Origin: Panonychus citri | Taxonomy: Eukaryota > Arthropoda > Arachnida > Trombidiformes > Tetranychidae | Direction of reading: 5' to 3' | NCBI RefSeq assembly: GCF_014898815.1 | Contig: NW_026515542.1 | Coordinates: forward strand, 682,001 to 746,000 | Length of the DNA stretch: 64,000 nucleotides | Shown: positions 37,035-50,651 of the stretch, piece after piece | Position numbering within the stretch: position 1 is the stretch's first letter | How the letters are laid out: every line of letters starts with the position of its first letter | Notes under the pieces: model-generated | What the model saw: the letters and a program-made list of their open reading frames with translations, nothing else | The model's database searches: none | Told to the model about the DNA's origin: nothing | Translations under genes and position numbers: made by a program

Positions 37035-38875
37035 TATTTCAATTAGGAAAAGATTCAATATTCTAAGAAAATCAACAAAAAGCCTTTATCAATCAAAAAT
37101 TCGTAAATCTTGGATTCAAGAAATCAAAAACACCAAATTTTCATTTTTTAAATAAATCCTCAATTGTGATCTCATGTTATCTAATCAATATTCAACTAAT
37201 GTGAATTCAATCTGTTAATCCATTTTCTCTTGATAATTTTTTCTAATTTGCAATTTCTACCAATGTTATAATATTTTCAATGAAACAATTCCATATTTTA
37301 AGAATCTCAGTTTTTTGTGTCAAATCCAATGAAAAATAAATAATTTTCCAATGAAAATGGTCTTTGCTTTTCTAAGCTTAATTTTCAAAAGAACAAGCCA
37401 AAAAAAATCTTAGGCATTTGATTTCTAAATCGCGCGAAAATTTCAAAATTCAAAATTAATAAATTTCTAAAATTTCAAAGTGATTTTTTGTGACAAATTT
37501 GATTCAAAAATTTTCCTGAAAATCTATTGATCAGTAATTTTGAATCAAATATGAATCAAAAACTATTCAATTTACTTTCAAAAAAAATTGTCTGTTGATT
37601 GGGTTTGAGTATAATTATCATATGATAAAGACAAATGGCCCAAAGCGATTCTATTAACGTTAGTTTTATCTTCTTGTTCATCATCTTGAAACACTCGAGA
37701 TTCTGAGTGATGTTATTACCATGAAATGAACTGAGTATTCATACAAAGTTTCTCAATCTATGAAGCTTGGTAATATTGAGTGTAACATGGACTTTATATG
37801 TATTATTGTAATTGCAAGAGGTGAATAATATCCTTATTCTGGATGGAGTGAGAAAATTTCACCCATAAAATAACATGATCATCATAAAGATGGTAATAAA
37901 ATTATTACAAGAGTATCATCTTCTGTCTCACTCACTAACTCATTTCCAACCAATTAATCAATATCAACACATAACATGAGTTTCATGGTTTGATGATAAT
38001 AAACTATTTGGTCAAACTAATGATAAAAATTGAATCTTGTTAACTCATCTAATGAAATAAGTTTATAATTAAATCTTCAATAAAACTTTGACTAGATTTT
38101 TGATTCAAATTATTCTCAAATTTATCTGATTCCATTATCATGATAATCAACCTCGTTGAAAAGTTACTTTTTGGTCTTATTTTTCAATCTCGATGCTAAA
38201 GTTAATATCAAGAAAGATTATTAATAACTAATATGTGTTTATGATTCGTCATCAGGGATTTCAATTGATTTACTTATCGGAAACTAATTACTACTTAATT
38301 TTACAAGATTTCAATGTATTGAATTAGCACAACTTAGAAATTGAAACAAACTATTCCCATTTTAACTTTTTTTTATTTACTAAAAAATTTTAGTTCATTC
38401 ACTCAACTTGAATGATGATAATTTGATATTCGGTGAGGTAAAATGAAGGTGGAAAACTGAACAGACTGACAGAACTGAAATATTCATGGGAAGATAATAA
38501 GAATCAGATTGATAAAAAGAGAGCGAGAAGGAGAGGAGAGACGAGACTATGAAAAGTTAGAGAAGAAAAGTTTAAAAGAGGGGAGTGAAATCTCAAGTTC
38601 TGATAACATGTAAGAGTAAAGTTCAATTGATGTTCATGGAAATACTTATTACACTGGATTGGAATCCATTTTCCATTTTCCACTCCATCTTTATCTTACC
38701 CATTTTCCCTCCAACTACACCCACAACTCTCCCTTTTTTCAAGCCAATTTTCAAAGTTATCTAAATTTTCAGAATGAAAATACTTTAGATAACCTTATCA
38801 GAGCAACAGAACTTTCTGTTTGTATATGTAATTTATCATCCAATCATCATCACATTTTCTTCCTCCCAAGCCTTC

Positions 38876-38876
38876 A

Positions 38877-38950
<74 letters not shown>
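38876..38950. repeat. (GA)n microsatellite
   Basis: AG run of about 75 bases with one phase slip (GAAGAG near 38890). It produces the Glu-Arg tail of a spurious plus ORF. Confidence 0.97.
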
Positions 38951-38952
<2 letters not shown>

Positions 38953-39803
38953 AGATAAATTCTGAATTTACTATTGACTAACAAGCCTGGAAGCTAAAGA
39001 ATCGTCTCCTTTCCCCTACAAGAACAATTTCCCTACTCAACTCTCCATTCGTCATGGAAATTTACTTTCATCATCAGAATACCATGATTCTCATCATATT
39101 TACAAAGTGATAAGAAAACAAAAAATGATCATGAAAATATCAGTAATCATATCGTCTTATCAAAGAAAACAGATAACAACATGTAATCATGTTGATAATT
39201 TTAGGATAAATGACCTGAGAAATGGGAAACTTCAACTTGATGTATTCTATCAGATTCATTGCTAATATGAAATATCATCCAAATGATATCATGTGCCTGT
39301 TTTATTGCCGTAATCATCCTGACACTTTACAATCAAATAAGTACAGTTAACTTGTTTTTTTATCATCTTTTGCATCATTTAACCTCACTCTTAACTCTTC
39401 TCTTTCTTTCAGCATCATGATGATGAAAAAAGACTTCTTTTCTATGAGTTTCACTCATAATATCATTCATCAGCCAAAGAGAGAGCCGGAGAAGGAGAGA
39501 GAATCTATTCATTTTCTATCCATGAAAAAGTTCATTGATTATTCAATAACCGTAAATCTCAAGGGATCATCATGATGAGTTAAAATAAAAGAGATACTTT
39601 CCAAGGAGTATAAAAAATTTTCCAATGAAAAGTTCAACTACCAAGGTAATTCAATGGTTAACACATGATATCACCTGAAGGCGACTTGAAACTTACGATT
39701 CTCTTCTGAATGATGATCAATTCTGTCCCCTCTTCATGTGTGATATGTCAATCAGATAAGTTTTGATTTTGTTCAATTAAATATTGGTTTAAATCTAATT
39801 TAG

Positions 39804-39826
39804 GTTAGATTAGATTAGATTAGATT
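39804..39826 (+). repeat. (GATTA)n short tandem repeat
   Basis: Four to five copies of GATTA following TTAGGTTA. Too short and internal to be called telomeric. Confidence 0.7.
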
Positions 39827-41135
39827 ATAGAGATGATTAATTATCAATCATGTTAATCATGGTTGCATGTAACTCGAGAATTAACTCTCGTGACTTTGAT
39901 TTTGATCAATTTACTGTGAATGTATTATCATTATCATGGTAATCAAAATAATAACCATTTCGTGATAAACTGACCAGATTGGTTTTGATTAACTATTAAT
40001 TGTTGGCTAATTCAATTGATGATGATTTTACTCTGATTATATTGCTCAATTTAGTCAACTAATCATTTCCGATTTCTTTAAATGTTGCTGATTAAACATG
40101 ATCAAAGTTATTATATTTAACTTTTAAGGTTCAGTGATTAAGATTCTGATGAATAGTTAGTTGATTTTTTTTCCTTCTCGACAAGAATTGAGGTTCGATG
40201 GCATAAAAAAAATCGATGAAATTTTTTTCTCTCATCACTTTAGTCGATGAAAAAAAAAGAAGATCAATTCTGATCTTTTAGAACTTTTCGAATTGATTAA
40301 AGCAAAATTTTTCTTCTTCTCTTCATGTGTAAATACATAAATTATCTGAAATTCTGAAAAGTTTCAAGTTGAATTTCGAGTTTGCACTTTTTGTGTACTT
40401 TGGATTCATATTATTCATGATTAAGTTTCTGTTGATGTTTCAGATGATTGTTCAGGTTAATTTAATTGATTATTGACACACACACAAATTATTACTTCTC
40501 ATGATGATCAATCATGTTCAGTGTATTCTGTTATTTTTTATCTCACTGTTCATGTGAATAATCAACTGAATGAACTGTTGAATAGATGGTAGAGAGAGAG
40601 AGAAAAACATAAGTAAAGATGAAGAAGAGGGAGAAAAAAGTTCTGAGTAAGATTCTGATGAAGATAATGGTTTCCAATGGTCAACAATATATCTCTCGAT
40701 AAAAGCAACAATATGAAAAGATTTGAGTGTAAGGTTGAGTAAACAGAGATGAGTGAAAGTAGAAAAAGTTTCAGTGGATATTCATCATCATCTCTGGTAT
40801 TATTATCATACCTTCATGATAACCAAACATGATGTTTGGATTTTTTTTCACTCGCTCTTACAACATACTCCATCAAAAGAATCTCAGAGTTTTATTCAAT
40901 ATGAACAATATGTGATGAGTGAAACTCAATCAAAGATAATTTTCTGGATTTTCTTCGCCCTCGAATTCAACCAACTCACTCACATTTCGGAAGGGTGGAT
41001 ATTAAATCCAACTCCCAGTGGTGTTTCCTTGGTTACCTTTCAGGATGGAAGTGGTTGAGCTTTGATGGATTTCATGAAAATCATATTGATATAATATTAA
41101 TACACTAGCAGGGGTGAGAGGAAATTACAATCTTC

Positions 41136-41138
<3 letters not shown>

Positions 41139-41166
<28 letters not shown>
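41139..41166. repeat. (CT)n microsatellite
   Basis: CT run of about 28 bases. Confidence 0.95.
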
Positions 41167-41169
<3 letters not shown>

Positions 41170-43097
41170 CTTCTTCTTGATCATTGAGAGGGCGGTGGAG
41201 TGAAATTGGGAGTGGGAATATAATAATATTGACCCAACAATCAACATTAAGCCTCATTGAATCCAGATAATGAGTCCAGTTAAGACCATTAAAAAGCATG
41301 ATGATGATAAGGGGGTGGATATGGAAGAGAGAAGAGGAAAAAAATTGATTATTGAACCATCGTTAACTTATACTACAAGTAAGCCTATTAACTAAGCCTT
41401 TTCAAGCTATCAAGCATTTATCATCATTATAATTATCATCATCATCATGTACTTATAATTTTATCTTAACTATAACAATTGATGATATAATAACAATCAA
41501 ATGGATGTTAGTTTTTTTTCATCGGCAAATAAATGATTGCCTTTCAAATGACCAAGACAAATATCATAATAATACATATAACATGTATCACTAATTGTTG
41601 ACCGGTTGGTGAGTTAAAAACTGACCAATATGATAAATGATCTTGTTATTTATATCTGTCATTATCTTTAATATCATCATCATGAAAACAACTGAATCAA
41701 ATCTCAACTTCAATTTATATTGATGATTATCTTTGGTATTTTCAACTTTGATAACTTGATTAATTGTTTTTGCTTCTCTTCTGAATTGGGACATGGAACT
41801 GAAGAGAAAAAAAATAAGAAATTCACTCAGAATTTCATCAAAATCTGAACTTTTCATTTGGAGAAAATTATTACAATTTTCATTTCGATCTCTCTCCCCT
41901 TCAGATATCATTGTTTCATCGTTTATTTGTACTTGATTTCTTTCATTTGAAAAATTCAAAGTTTCCATGGTTTTCATTATTCTCATGATAATAATAATCA
42001 GGTATTTGTATTATTACTCCATGAGATCTTTAGATTACCTGGAAAAGTGTTGAAGTGATGAAATTGAAAAAGTAGAAAAAAAGATGAAATTTTGAGGGGG
42101 AAAAAATAGTTATCATGAAAACTAAATTCAGAGATAATTCTGATTCGTCATGATGAAGATAAAATTGGTTAAATCATTTCGACAGTTGTTTCAAATTGTT
42201 CATTTAATGGTCTTGGTGAAAATAAAGGAATTCCAAGATATTTCAACTTTTTTCCTCTTCTTCTGATATGATTATTCTGAATTCTTATTATTCATATAGA
42301 TATTATTTCATCCATGGTGTTTTCATGGTGAATATCATTATTATTAAAAAGTAATTATCGTTTATTATCATGATAATTACTGAGAAACTTTGTCTGTTCG
42401 TCGATTTAGTAGAGAGAGAGAAAAAAGTTCTAGAAAAAGTTGTGATCGATAATTCAAATTAATAAACAAGATGAAAACTGAATAATAATCTTGTTGATTA
42501 TCACATTTTCATGGTAATATTATTTTATCATAAATTTGTGTCTTTCTTTTCATGTAGCGATAATATTGATAATAATGATAATGGTCAGTGATTTATACTC
42601 GAGGAAATTGAATAATATCAAGATTGACCTTAGTTCAGTATTTACAGAAATAATAATCAGGGTGATGATGATAAACAGGAAGAGGAAGAGAATAGAATAG
42701 TGAAAAAATGTTTCTTTCTCATCTCAATTGTAAAGGTGGAAACTGATGGTGATGATAATGTTGATGGGGATCTTAAGTAGTACATGAAAGTGAAAGCCCA
42801 AAGGAGATTGTTAAATTATTGACCATTGGCCACATAATAGTTTCATTTGGGTTTTGTATGTGTTTTCATATGCATTACATCAAAATGGCAGATAAAATAA
42901 ATGGATCAACATGAAAATGAAGATAAAGGGATAGAGGGGCAGGAGAAAAGGTGAATTCTGAATGAATGAACTGAACATCATGGTACTAGTAAATGTTATC
43001 TCTCAGGGTGAGTTTCATGTTATCAGGAAGAAGAGGAATTGGTTAATTTACACACGAAGGGAAAGAGAATGATAAATACAATACATATGATTATAAA

Positions 43098-43099
<2 letters not shown>

Positions 43100-43152
<53 letters not shown>
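43100..43152. repeat. (GA)n microsatellite
   Basis: AG run of about 53 bases, 250 bases before a CT run of the opposite strand composition (43405-43465). Confidence 0.97.
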
Positions 43153-43155
<3 letters not shown>

Positions 43156-43402
43156 ATATCTAGGTGGAAGATAAGAAGATAAGAAGATAGAGTTAACATG
43201 CAAAGTAAATCAGTCTTCAGGGGGGCAGAAAACTGATTCTATCTCAGTGGCAACCGAGCCTTTGATTAGATTAGTTATCATGTAACTTTCAATTATACAG
43301 AAGATGCACTCCCATGGATGAGAATGGTAAAAAAGGGAGATGATGAAAATGATGAGAACGATAAGAAGTAAATCTGAATCTTCATTTGACTCTTTCGTTT
43401 TG

Positions 43403-43404
<2 letters not shown>

Positions 43405-43465
<61 letters not shown>
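43405..43465. repeat. (CT)n microsatellite
   Basis: CT run of about 60 bases. With the GA run at 43100-43152 it forms an inverted pair able to pair across about 250 bases. Confidence 0.97.
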
Positions 43466-43466
<1 letters not shown>

Positions 43467-46400
43467 TTTCTCATTCTATTATTTGCCCTTTCTCTTTTAG
43501 ATAAGGTCAAATTATTTTGCTCCGACGCATTTGTATAACTGTAGCCACTCTCACTTTCAATCTTCAGTTTCTTTTTATCATCTTCATCTTCTTTCTTTCT
43601 CTTTCTAAAAGAGTTTATCTTCAGTTCTCACTCCCTCTCTCTATCTGTCTCTCTCTCTCTCTCTGCATGAAAAAACCTACATCCATCAGCTTTCTAATTC
43701 TTATCTTCATCTTCCTTTTTCAACCTTCGTCCATCTTTTATCAATTTTCTTTCTAATTCTATCTTCCTTTATCATCCCTCTTTCTATTTCTCTCTCATCT
43801 TCTTCTCTCATTTATCTCTTTACATTCTCAATCTTTATCATCTGTATCTTCATCTCTTAATCTCTCCCATTGATCTATGACAGTTTCTTACGTTAGATTT
43901 CCTCTCTTCCTCTCAAACTATTTACTATTATTACCTCTCTTTCTTTACTCCCTTACTTCAATCAATATACATCATCCTCATCTTCATTCTCATCATCATT
44001 TCCATGAAGACGCAGACATGGATATCATCATTACCGATGAATTTATCACCTTTCGAATCAACAAAAAAACCTGAGATAAATCAGTTCAATTTTCTATTAA
44101 TCATAATTATTGACGCAAGTAGATTATCAACTATTATTAATATAACATTCAAATGTTCAACTCAAAATAGTAAATTAGCTAGATAATGTTATCAATTGTA
44201 AAATTGTTTCAATTTGACATCACAGGGAAGGCAAATCAGTTTTGTCTTCATCCTTTAGAGCTCAGAACAAATCAGCTGATGAAATTTCATGGGGATTTGA
44301 CTTTTCTGTATCTTTACATGTTTCAATATATTACGAGAACAAGAAAGAGAGGATAAAACTTTGGATTATCTATTAGGTTGAGTATCTTCATGAGTCCTTT
44401 TAGAATCGATAAATTTTTCATCTTGTTCAAGAAAACTTGAATTTTTTGTTACATATTTCATGGTAAACGTTCAATATCTCACGATTTATCTGCTTATTCA
44501 ACAGTTTGAACACTATCATGAATCAATCATCAGCCATAAATTGAAAAGTGAAACTTAAAGATAAGTAACTTGAATCAATATCATGATAATATTTCATAAT
44601 GAAAATAAAGAAAAACAGAAATTTTTTAAACTCATCAGAAAGTTTAATCTGATTTCAATCCAATCCCCTGAAAGCAACAGAATCCTGGCTAAAATATTCC
44701 TAAAAGATAATCTCATATACTAATCATCCTCATCCTTATTCTTATAAATGTTATCACCCAAAGATTAACAATGAAACAAAATGATAACAACTTAAAAAGC
44801 TGATTCCAATTGGGATAAAAGCTTAATTTTCATCTTGAAAAAAAATACTACTCATCACTTTGATTATCATGATAACAATCAAAGTCAATTGAGATTTGAT
44901 AAGAAACCATAAAGTCTGTATTATCATCATAATCACAGCATGTTATCATGTCATCATCATCATCAGTGTGTTTTCAATATGAGTGGACACACAATTCTCG
45001 CAATCATTAAGAGATGATGATAACAATTGAAAAAAAACAGTTATTATCATCACCAGAAGACGAGTCATCATTTTTTTTTCTTACTTCTCATCCATGTTTT
45101 ACTTCATGTTGTGAGTACTTTTATCATCCTCATCCTTATCTTATTATAACATAGACAAAGGACCTTCATGGGTACAGAAAAAAAAGAGATGATGTTGATT
45201 GTTTGGGTTAGAGTTTTTTTTCTTTGCCTCCTTGTACTAAATTGTCGTTGATTGTAACACATTAACTATTAAGATAATAGTTTTTACTTCATCTTGTCAT
45301 TCGCCATCTTCATTGACCATCTATGTCCAGTTATAATAATAATAATCTTCATGATGGTGAAAAAAAGACATTGAATTTTGTTTTGTAAACAAACAGAAAA
45401 ACATTATGAATACTCAATAGAATGACCCTTGGTAAACAAATGGAAATTTTAAATTCGTAAGTTTATCCTCTTTTAGAACTTTTTTTCTTTCTTCCAATTG
45501 GTTCTAGAATTGTGGGGAGAGAATATACTTTTGGAATATTTTATACTTCGACAGGAAAAAGAAGAGAAGAATCACAAGTTCGAAAAGTTCTAACTTGTTA
45601 TTGTCGGAAAAGAACAATTTTTCTATTCTTATAGATAATCAATCATATCCAATTTTCCGAAATTGACAATATCCTTCTTCTGATACCTGATAACATGAAT
45701 TGGAATAGTTTTTAAGTATTCGATCTTATGTTCAGATTTTTCGAAGAATTTGAAATAGAAGAAGGAAAAAAGTTCGAACAAACTTTCTTTATGTTAGTAT
45801 TTACTCTTGTCTTAGAGTTTCCATGATTTTGAAATGAATTTCTCTCGAATATGAGATGATGTTGGATAAACAAATGATCTTTTTTCTTCCATCAGATGAT
45901 GAATATGATGGAAGAGACTTGGAAATCATATTCAATAAACGAAAAGAACTTTGATGGTTCGAGTTTTGCTAGGAAAAAAAAGTTCGAAAATCAAAAGAAA
46001 AACAAAACCATAAATGATATGCAAACGAAAGTAAATTAAAGTGAAACATGAGAAAAAGTTCAGTTCAGGTTATCATGGAATCCAATTTAAAAGTGGAAAA
46101 CTCTACTCACTTAATGTCGAACATGAAAATTTTGATCTCTACCAATGTTCATCTTTCTTGTTATCAATATAATATTTTTTCAGAATTTCAGATTTAGCTG
46201 AGCTTCCGTTTCCCTTTTGATTGATTTTCACCCAAAATTCAAATGTTAATATTTTCAGTTGAGTTCAATCAATATTAACAAGACTGAACAAATAACCACC
46301 ATGATTAACATGATGACAACTCAGCGATTGGAATACTCAATTTAAACACAAGGTTTCCAAATGTAATTAAATTTAATTTAATTTAATGTCTTCTCCATTC

Positions 46401-49400
46401 CAACAGTTGAAAAGTTTCATTTCATTTCGTGATCAGAATTGATTATCATGAGACAAAGATATTGAAATCACCAAACAATTTAAACTTTTAACTTGATTAT
46501 CATTAGATGATAATAATGATTTGAGAAAAAAAATTTCTTTTGGCATTTAAACTCTAATTGAATTAGCTTACATTTCTCATAATGATGATTAACTTAATCA
46601 ACTAATTAATCATCTCATCATCATCATGATAATTTTTTCCCTGATAAATAAGTTAATCTGTTGAACTTTTCTCTCTTTTCTGATTTGAAAATATAACAAT
46701 CAGAATATAAATTGAGTTGATTGTGTTAATTTCTAGCTGATTTGATAGGAAATTTCAATTCAGATTCATTCAGGTTAACTGAACTTTTTTTTGTTACTAT
46801 TAGTTTTTTTTTCATCATCGTCACTATCATGGGGATGATAATGATTCTGATGATGATTCATTTACACTTGAATAGTTTCCAATGGTTTCTTCATCTGTTG
46901 AAGATTCAATGAACATGAACATTGGAGGGAAAAAAAGTGGCGAGAGAAAATTTTTCATCTTATTTTCCTCTTCCACTCACCAGAGAATTCATTTGATTAG
47001 GATTCAGGGTAATGATTAACATTGAACATTGTGAATCTTTTTCATGATAATCTTTTGAATCTGATCCGATGAAGGAAATTTGAATTAATAGGTTACTCAT
47101 AGTATCTCATCATGATAATAGTTTTAAGCTTGTTATCATCCAGTTGAAAATTACAATGTTCCAAGTACACTATCATCATTATTATTATTATTATTATTAT
47201 TTTAAAATTGGACTCATTTTTTCATGATCATTGAAAATTCAGATTCATCGGATTGTTGTGTCAGAAAAGTTTTATATTAGGTTAATATGAAAATTCTCAT
47301 GATTCAAATGATTCATTTCAACACACAGAGAATTTGAAATTGTTCACCTGTATTCCCATCATTATGTTCATTTTCAACTTGATCATTTTCATGATTTTTA
47401 TCGTCATCATGTTTGAAATAAGCAAGATTATTACCATGGGTTTCATGATAAAGAATGATTGTAAACGAGACAACGACTGACGATGAATTATGATTAAATG
47501 TTTTTGCTTTTTCTCCTTCTCATCATCATCATCATCTCCATTGGGATGCAAAAGGAGATGATGATGATGATGATTCAACTAATATCATCTTTGGTATCAT
47601 ATAATTTAACCGTAAAGATGAGATAGCTGAATAAAATTCAGGTTCCATGGTAAATATTAGAATCATGTTTCAACCCAAATAATAATTTCACCAATGTTAC
47701 CATTCATTTTCATTATAACCTTTTCTTTTGCCTGACTATTTACACATCAATCTAATCATCATAATCATAGTTATCATTATCATCGTTCTAATAATAATAC
47801 AATAGAACAGACAGAAAAAAATAACCCGTTGAATAGTAAAATTCAAATAATATAATAATAAGAAGAAGACAAAATTATCATCAATCAAATGGTGGAGATA
47901 AAAGTTCATGAATACGAAAAGTTGTGATCATGATACTTTTTCAATGAGACATCTCAATAATAGTAATCAAAGAGGATCATTGTTCATGATGAATTCAAAT
48001 TTCACCATAAGATTAAGTAACCAGAGTATTCAAATCAGTTAATAAATATCATGTCTACTTTTACCATGAGTACCATGAATAAAGAGATTGAGCTGAAAAA
48101 AAACAAGGTATGTATGAGAATACATGTATTATAGTTGAGTTAATATTATTATTAAATAATATCATCTCTTGACCACTTACTTCAGGGTCCATCATGTTGG
48201 TTTGTTCATCATGGTGAAAGATAAAATTTACAGAGGAAATGAAATAAGGTAATCTCGTTATTATCAAGGTAAAAATTTTGTAATATTGTTGATAAAAAAT
48301 AAGAAAATGCCAAAAAAAGCAACAAATAATTTCAAATGTAAATGTAAAGAGTTAAGTCCACCAGAAGTAAAAAAAAGTAATAACAATTGAATATTATTTG
48401 TTTTTGGTAGAAATCAAAATGATACTAATGCAAAATCAGATATAATTCAGGGGGCGGTGGAACTTTTTTTGCATGAATAGTAATTTCATTCTCATTTTTA
48501 TTTCAAACTCAGAACTTTTTGTTTTTCTTTTTAACTTTCCACTCAATGAGTAGATTATATGAAATGTGAATTTCGACTCAGCCTGAAAAGGTTACATAAT
48601 AGTTATTCTAACATCATCATGGTGGTGAACATGAATACTGAATTTCTAAGAGAAACCTGATTCATTTGCATTCTCAATTGTTGCTAATTTCATCATGAAA
48701 AATATTCACTTTTTTTTCAATCATTACAACAAAAGTGAAATAATTGAAACTATTAGATATTCATGTAATACCTGAGATCTGTTGGTATCTTGATGGCTCT
48801 TTGTTTTGTTAATTGGAATCGTTGAGTTTTATTATCATTGTCACTTTCCCTTGAATTCATGATATTTGGCTGAAACTTGTGATCTCATGGTGAGTCTTTA
48901 AAGGCAAAAGTTGTTACCAGTGAGAAATTATCATGATTCAGATTACATGTATCATGAGTTCTGGGGGAAAGTTCATCTTCATTTCTGTTCATTTCTGGTA
49001 TTCGAGTCAATTCATGTTTTTCCTTCTTTTCTCTTTGCATATAATTCATGTCAATTCTTATTCGGTATCTTATTCTCATCTTCATCTTCTCATTTACTCT
49101 CTTCTTGTTTCTGTTAGTTTTTTCATCTTCATCGTCTCTCTTATTCTCATTTACTCTTAGTTTCCCATCCAAATCTCATTACGAAACAAATGATTCGTGA
49201 ATAACCTCAATACCTTTTTTCGTCTTCATCTTCATCTTCCTTATCATTATCATCATTTTCTTTTTTTCTTCGCTCTTCCTTTTCTACATAAACAATTCTT
49301 CCATCTTCATCTTCTAAATGTCCTCATCATCTCATCATCCTTTATACATCATTCGGTTGTTCATCCTCTACATTTAAAGACAAAGAGAGGGAGAGAGAGA

Positions 49401-50606
49401 AAAAAAATAGAATCATTTAAAAAAGATCATCCTTTTCATCATCTCATCTTTACATTTATCTTGAAAGTTTCAAGTTCCAATGTAACTGAGCTTTTCTGTC
49501 CGCAATTGATACGGAAAATTAATTTCGACGTTTCCAATTTAGATCGAGTTTTTTTTCTATTGCACTTCAACGAACGAGTTGATTAAAAAATAGTCATCAA
49601 ATAAAACAATCGATCCGTTTGTGTAATCATATCCTGAGCAATGTACAATTCAAATCGCAATTTCAGAACAACCTCATGTGCATGATGATGACCATGAATG
49701 AACTTTAAAACAGCTCATTTGAAAAACTATTACATCTCATGATTGCTACATTCAAGTTCCAACCTTTGAGTTCATAGTGATGATCAAAGAGAGAGAGAGA
49801 AAGAGAGAGAGAAAATATTAGTTACATGAAAACGAACATTAAACTTTTGTAATTCAAAGATTATTGAGAACTAGGAACTTGAAATTTAAGAGAGAAATCA
49901 AATAGCGTAAATATTATTTGAGTTGTGAAAGTGCCGATGGTTCATGAACTGAGCCTATTCAGGTTCTTTATGGTCAAGAACTTTGAAACAATCAGTTGAA
50001 GTCCAAGTGGAACTTTGTGTAGGTCAATTTAACGATAAAAGAGTAAGTCAAATTTATCCGATTTCACATGAGATATTCATGGTTAATCGAGATCTTCATG
50101 TTCCATTTGATTCTTGTTCGTTATTCGGCTTTAGGAAGCATTGGAAGTCAATTTTTTGTGATCGATTTTCTTAGAAGATGAGGTTTAACTTTTCTGGAAG
50201 AATTTTCTGTTCTTGTTCTAAGAACTATTGAATTATTGTCCAGTTTTATTCTTTTGTAAAGTTTTCTTTATCTTCCTGATTGTCCCGAACAGCAATAAAA
50301 AATGATTGTACTTGATCTAAATGAGATTAATATATTTTGATGGAAATAAAACAATTAACATCTGAATGGTCAAGATTATGATCATGAGATGGATATTATG
50401 TATTAAGTGGACAATTGAAATGTTATGTTTACGTTATCATCAACAATGCTTGATTGTTGTTCTTGATTGTTGTTGTTGTTATTTCAACTATATCGATGGA
50501 AAGACAATCAAGTTGAGAAGTTGAAGTTTAGGGTCAATATTACTGAAGGAGGAAGGTGGACGAAAGATTGAAGAGAACAGGGAAATTAAGTTATTGGTAA
50601 CTTGAT

Positions 50607-50609
<3 letters not shown>

Positions 50610-50646
<37 letters not shown>
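50610..50646. repeat. (GA)n microsatellite
   Basis: AG run of about 37 bases, followed by purine-rich DNA up to about 50.8 kb. Confidence 0.96.

Positions 50647-50651
<5 letters not shown>

Larger units (their letters stand above)
28470..37603. mobile_element. Complete 9.1 kb CACTA/EnSpm-like (CMC) DNA transposon
   Basis: Perfect 12 bp TIRs: CCCAATCAACAG at 28470-28481 and its complement at 37592-37603. They are flanked by TTT on both sides (28467-28469 and 37604-37606), a 3 bp target duplication as in CACTA elements. A perfect 29 bp inverted repeat lies subterminally (28549-28577 and 37536-37564), within clusters of GATTCAAATTTGAATC-like words that could be transposase binding sites. Inside are a Tnp2/DUF4218-type transposase on plus, a small acidic ORF after it, and two paralogous accessory genes on minus. 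The termini start CCC rather than the plant CAC, so the exact CMC branch is open. Confidence 0.88.

Noticed and set aside
39804..39826. GATTA/TTAGG-like repeat as an internal telomere
   Set aside because: Only one TTAGG unit is present; the rest is GATTA and very short.
43517..44186. TC-rich ORFs resembling membrane proteins
   Set aside because: Hydrophobic Leu/Phe/Ser wording comes from pyrimidine-rich DNA; no motif, splice context or conserved pattern is visible.
48885..49586. Overlapping ORFs on both strands
   Set aside because: Low-complexity TTCATCTTC sequence, open in several frames at once.
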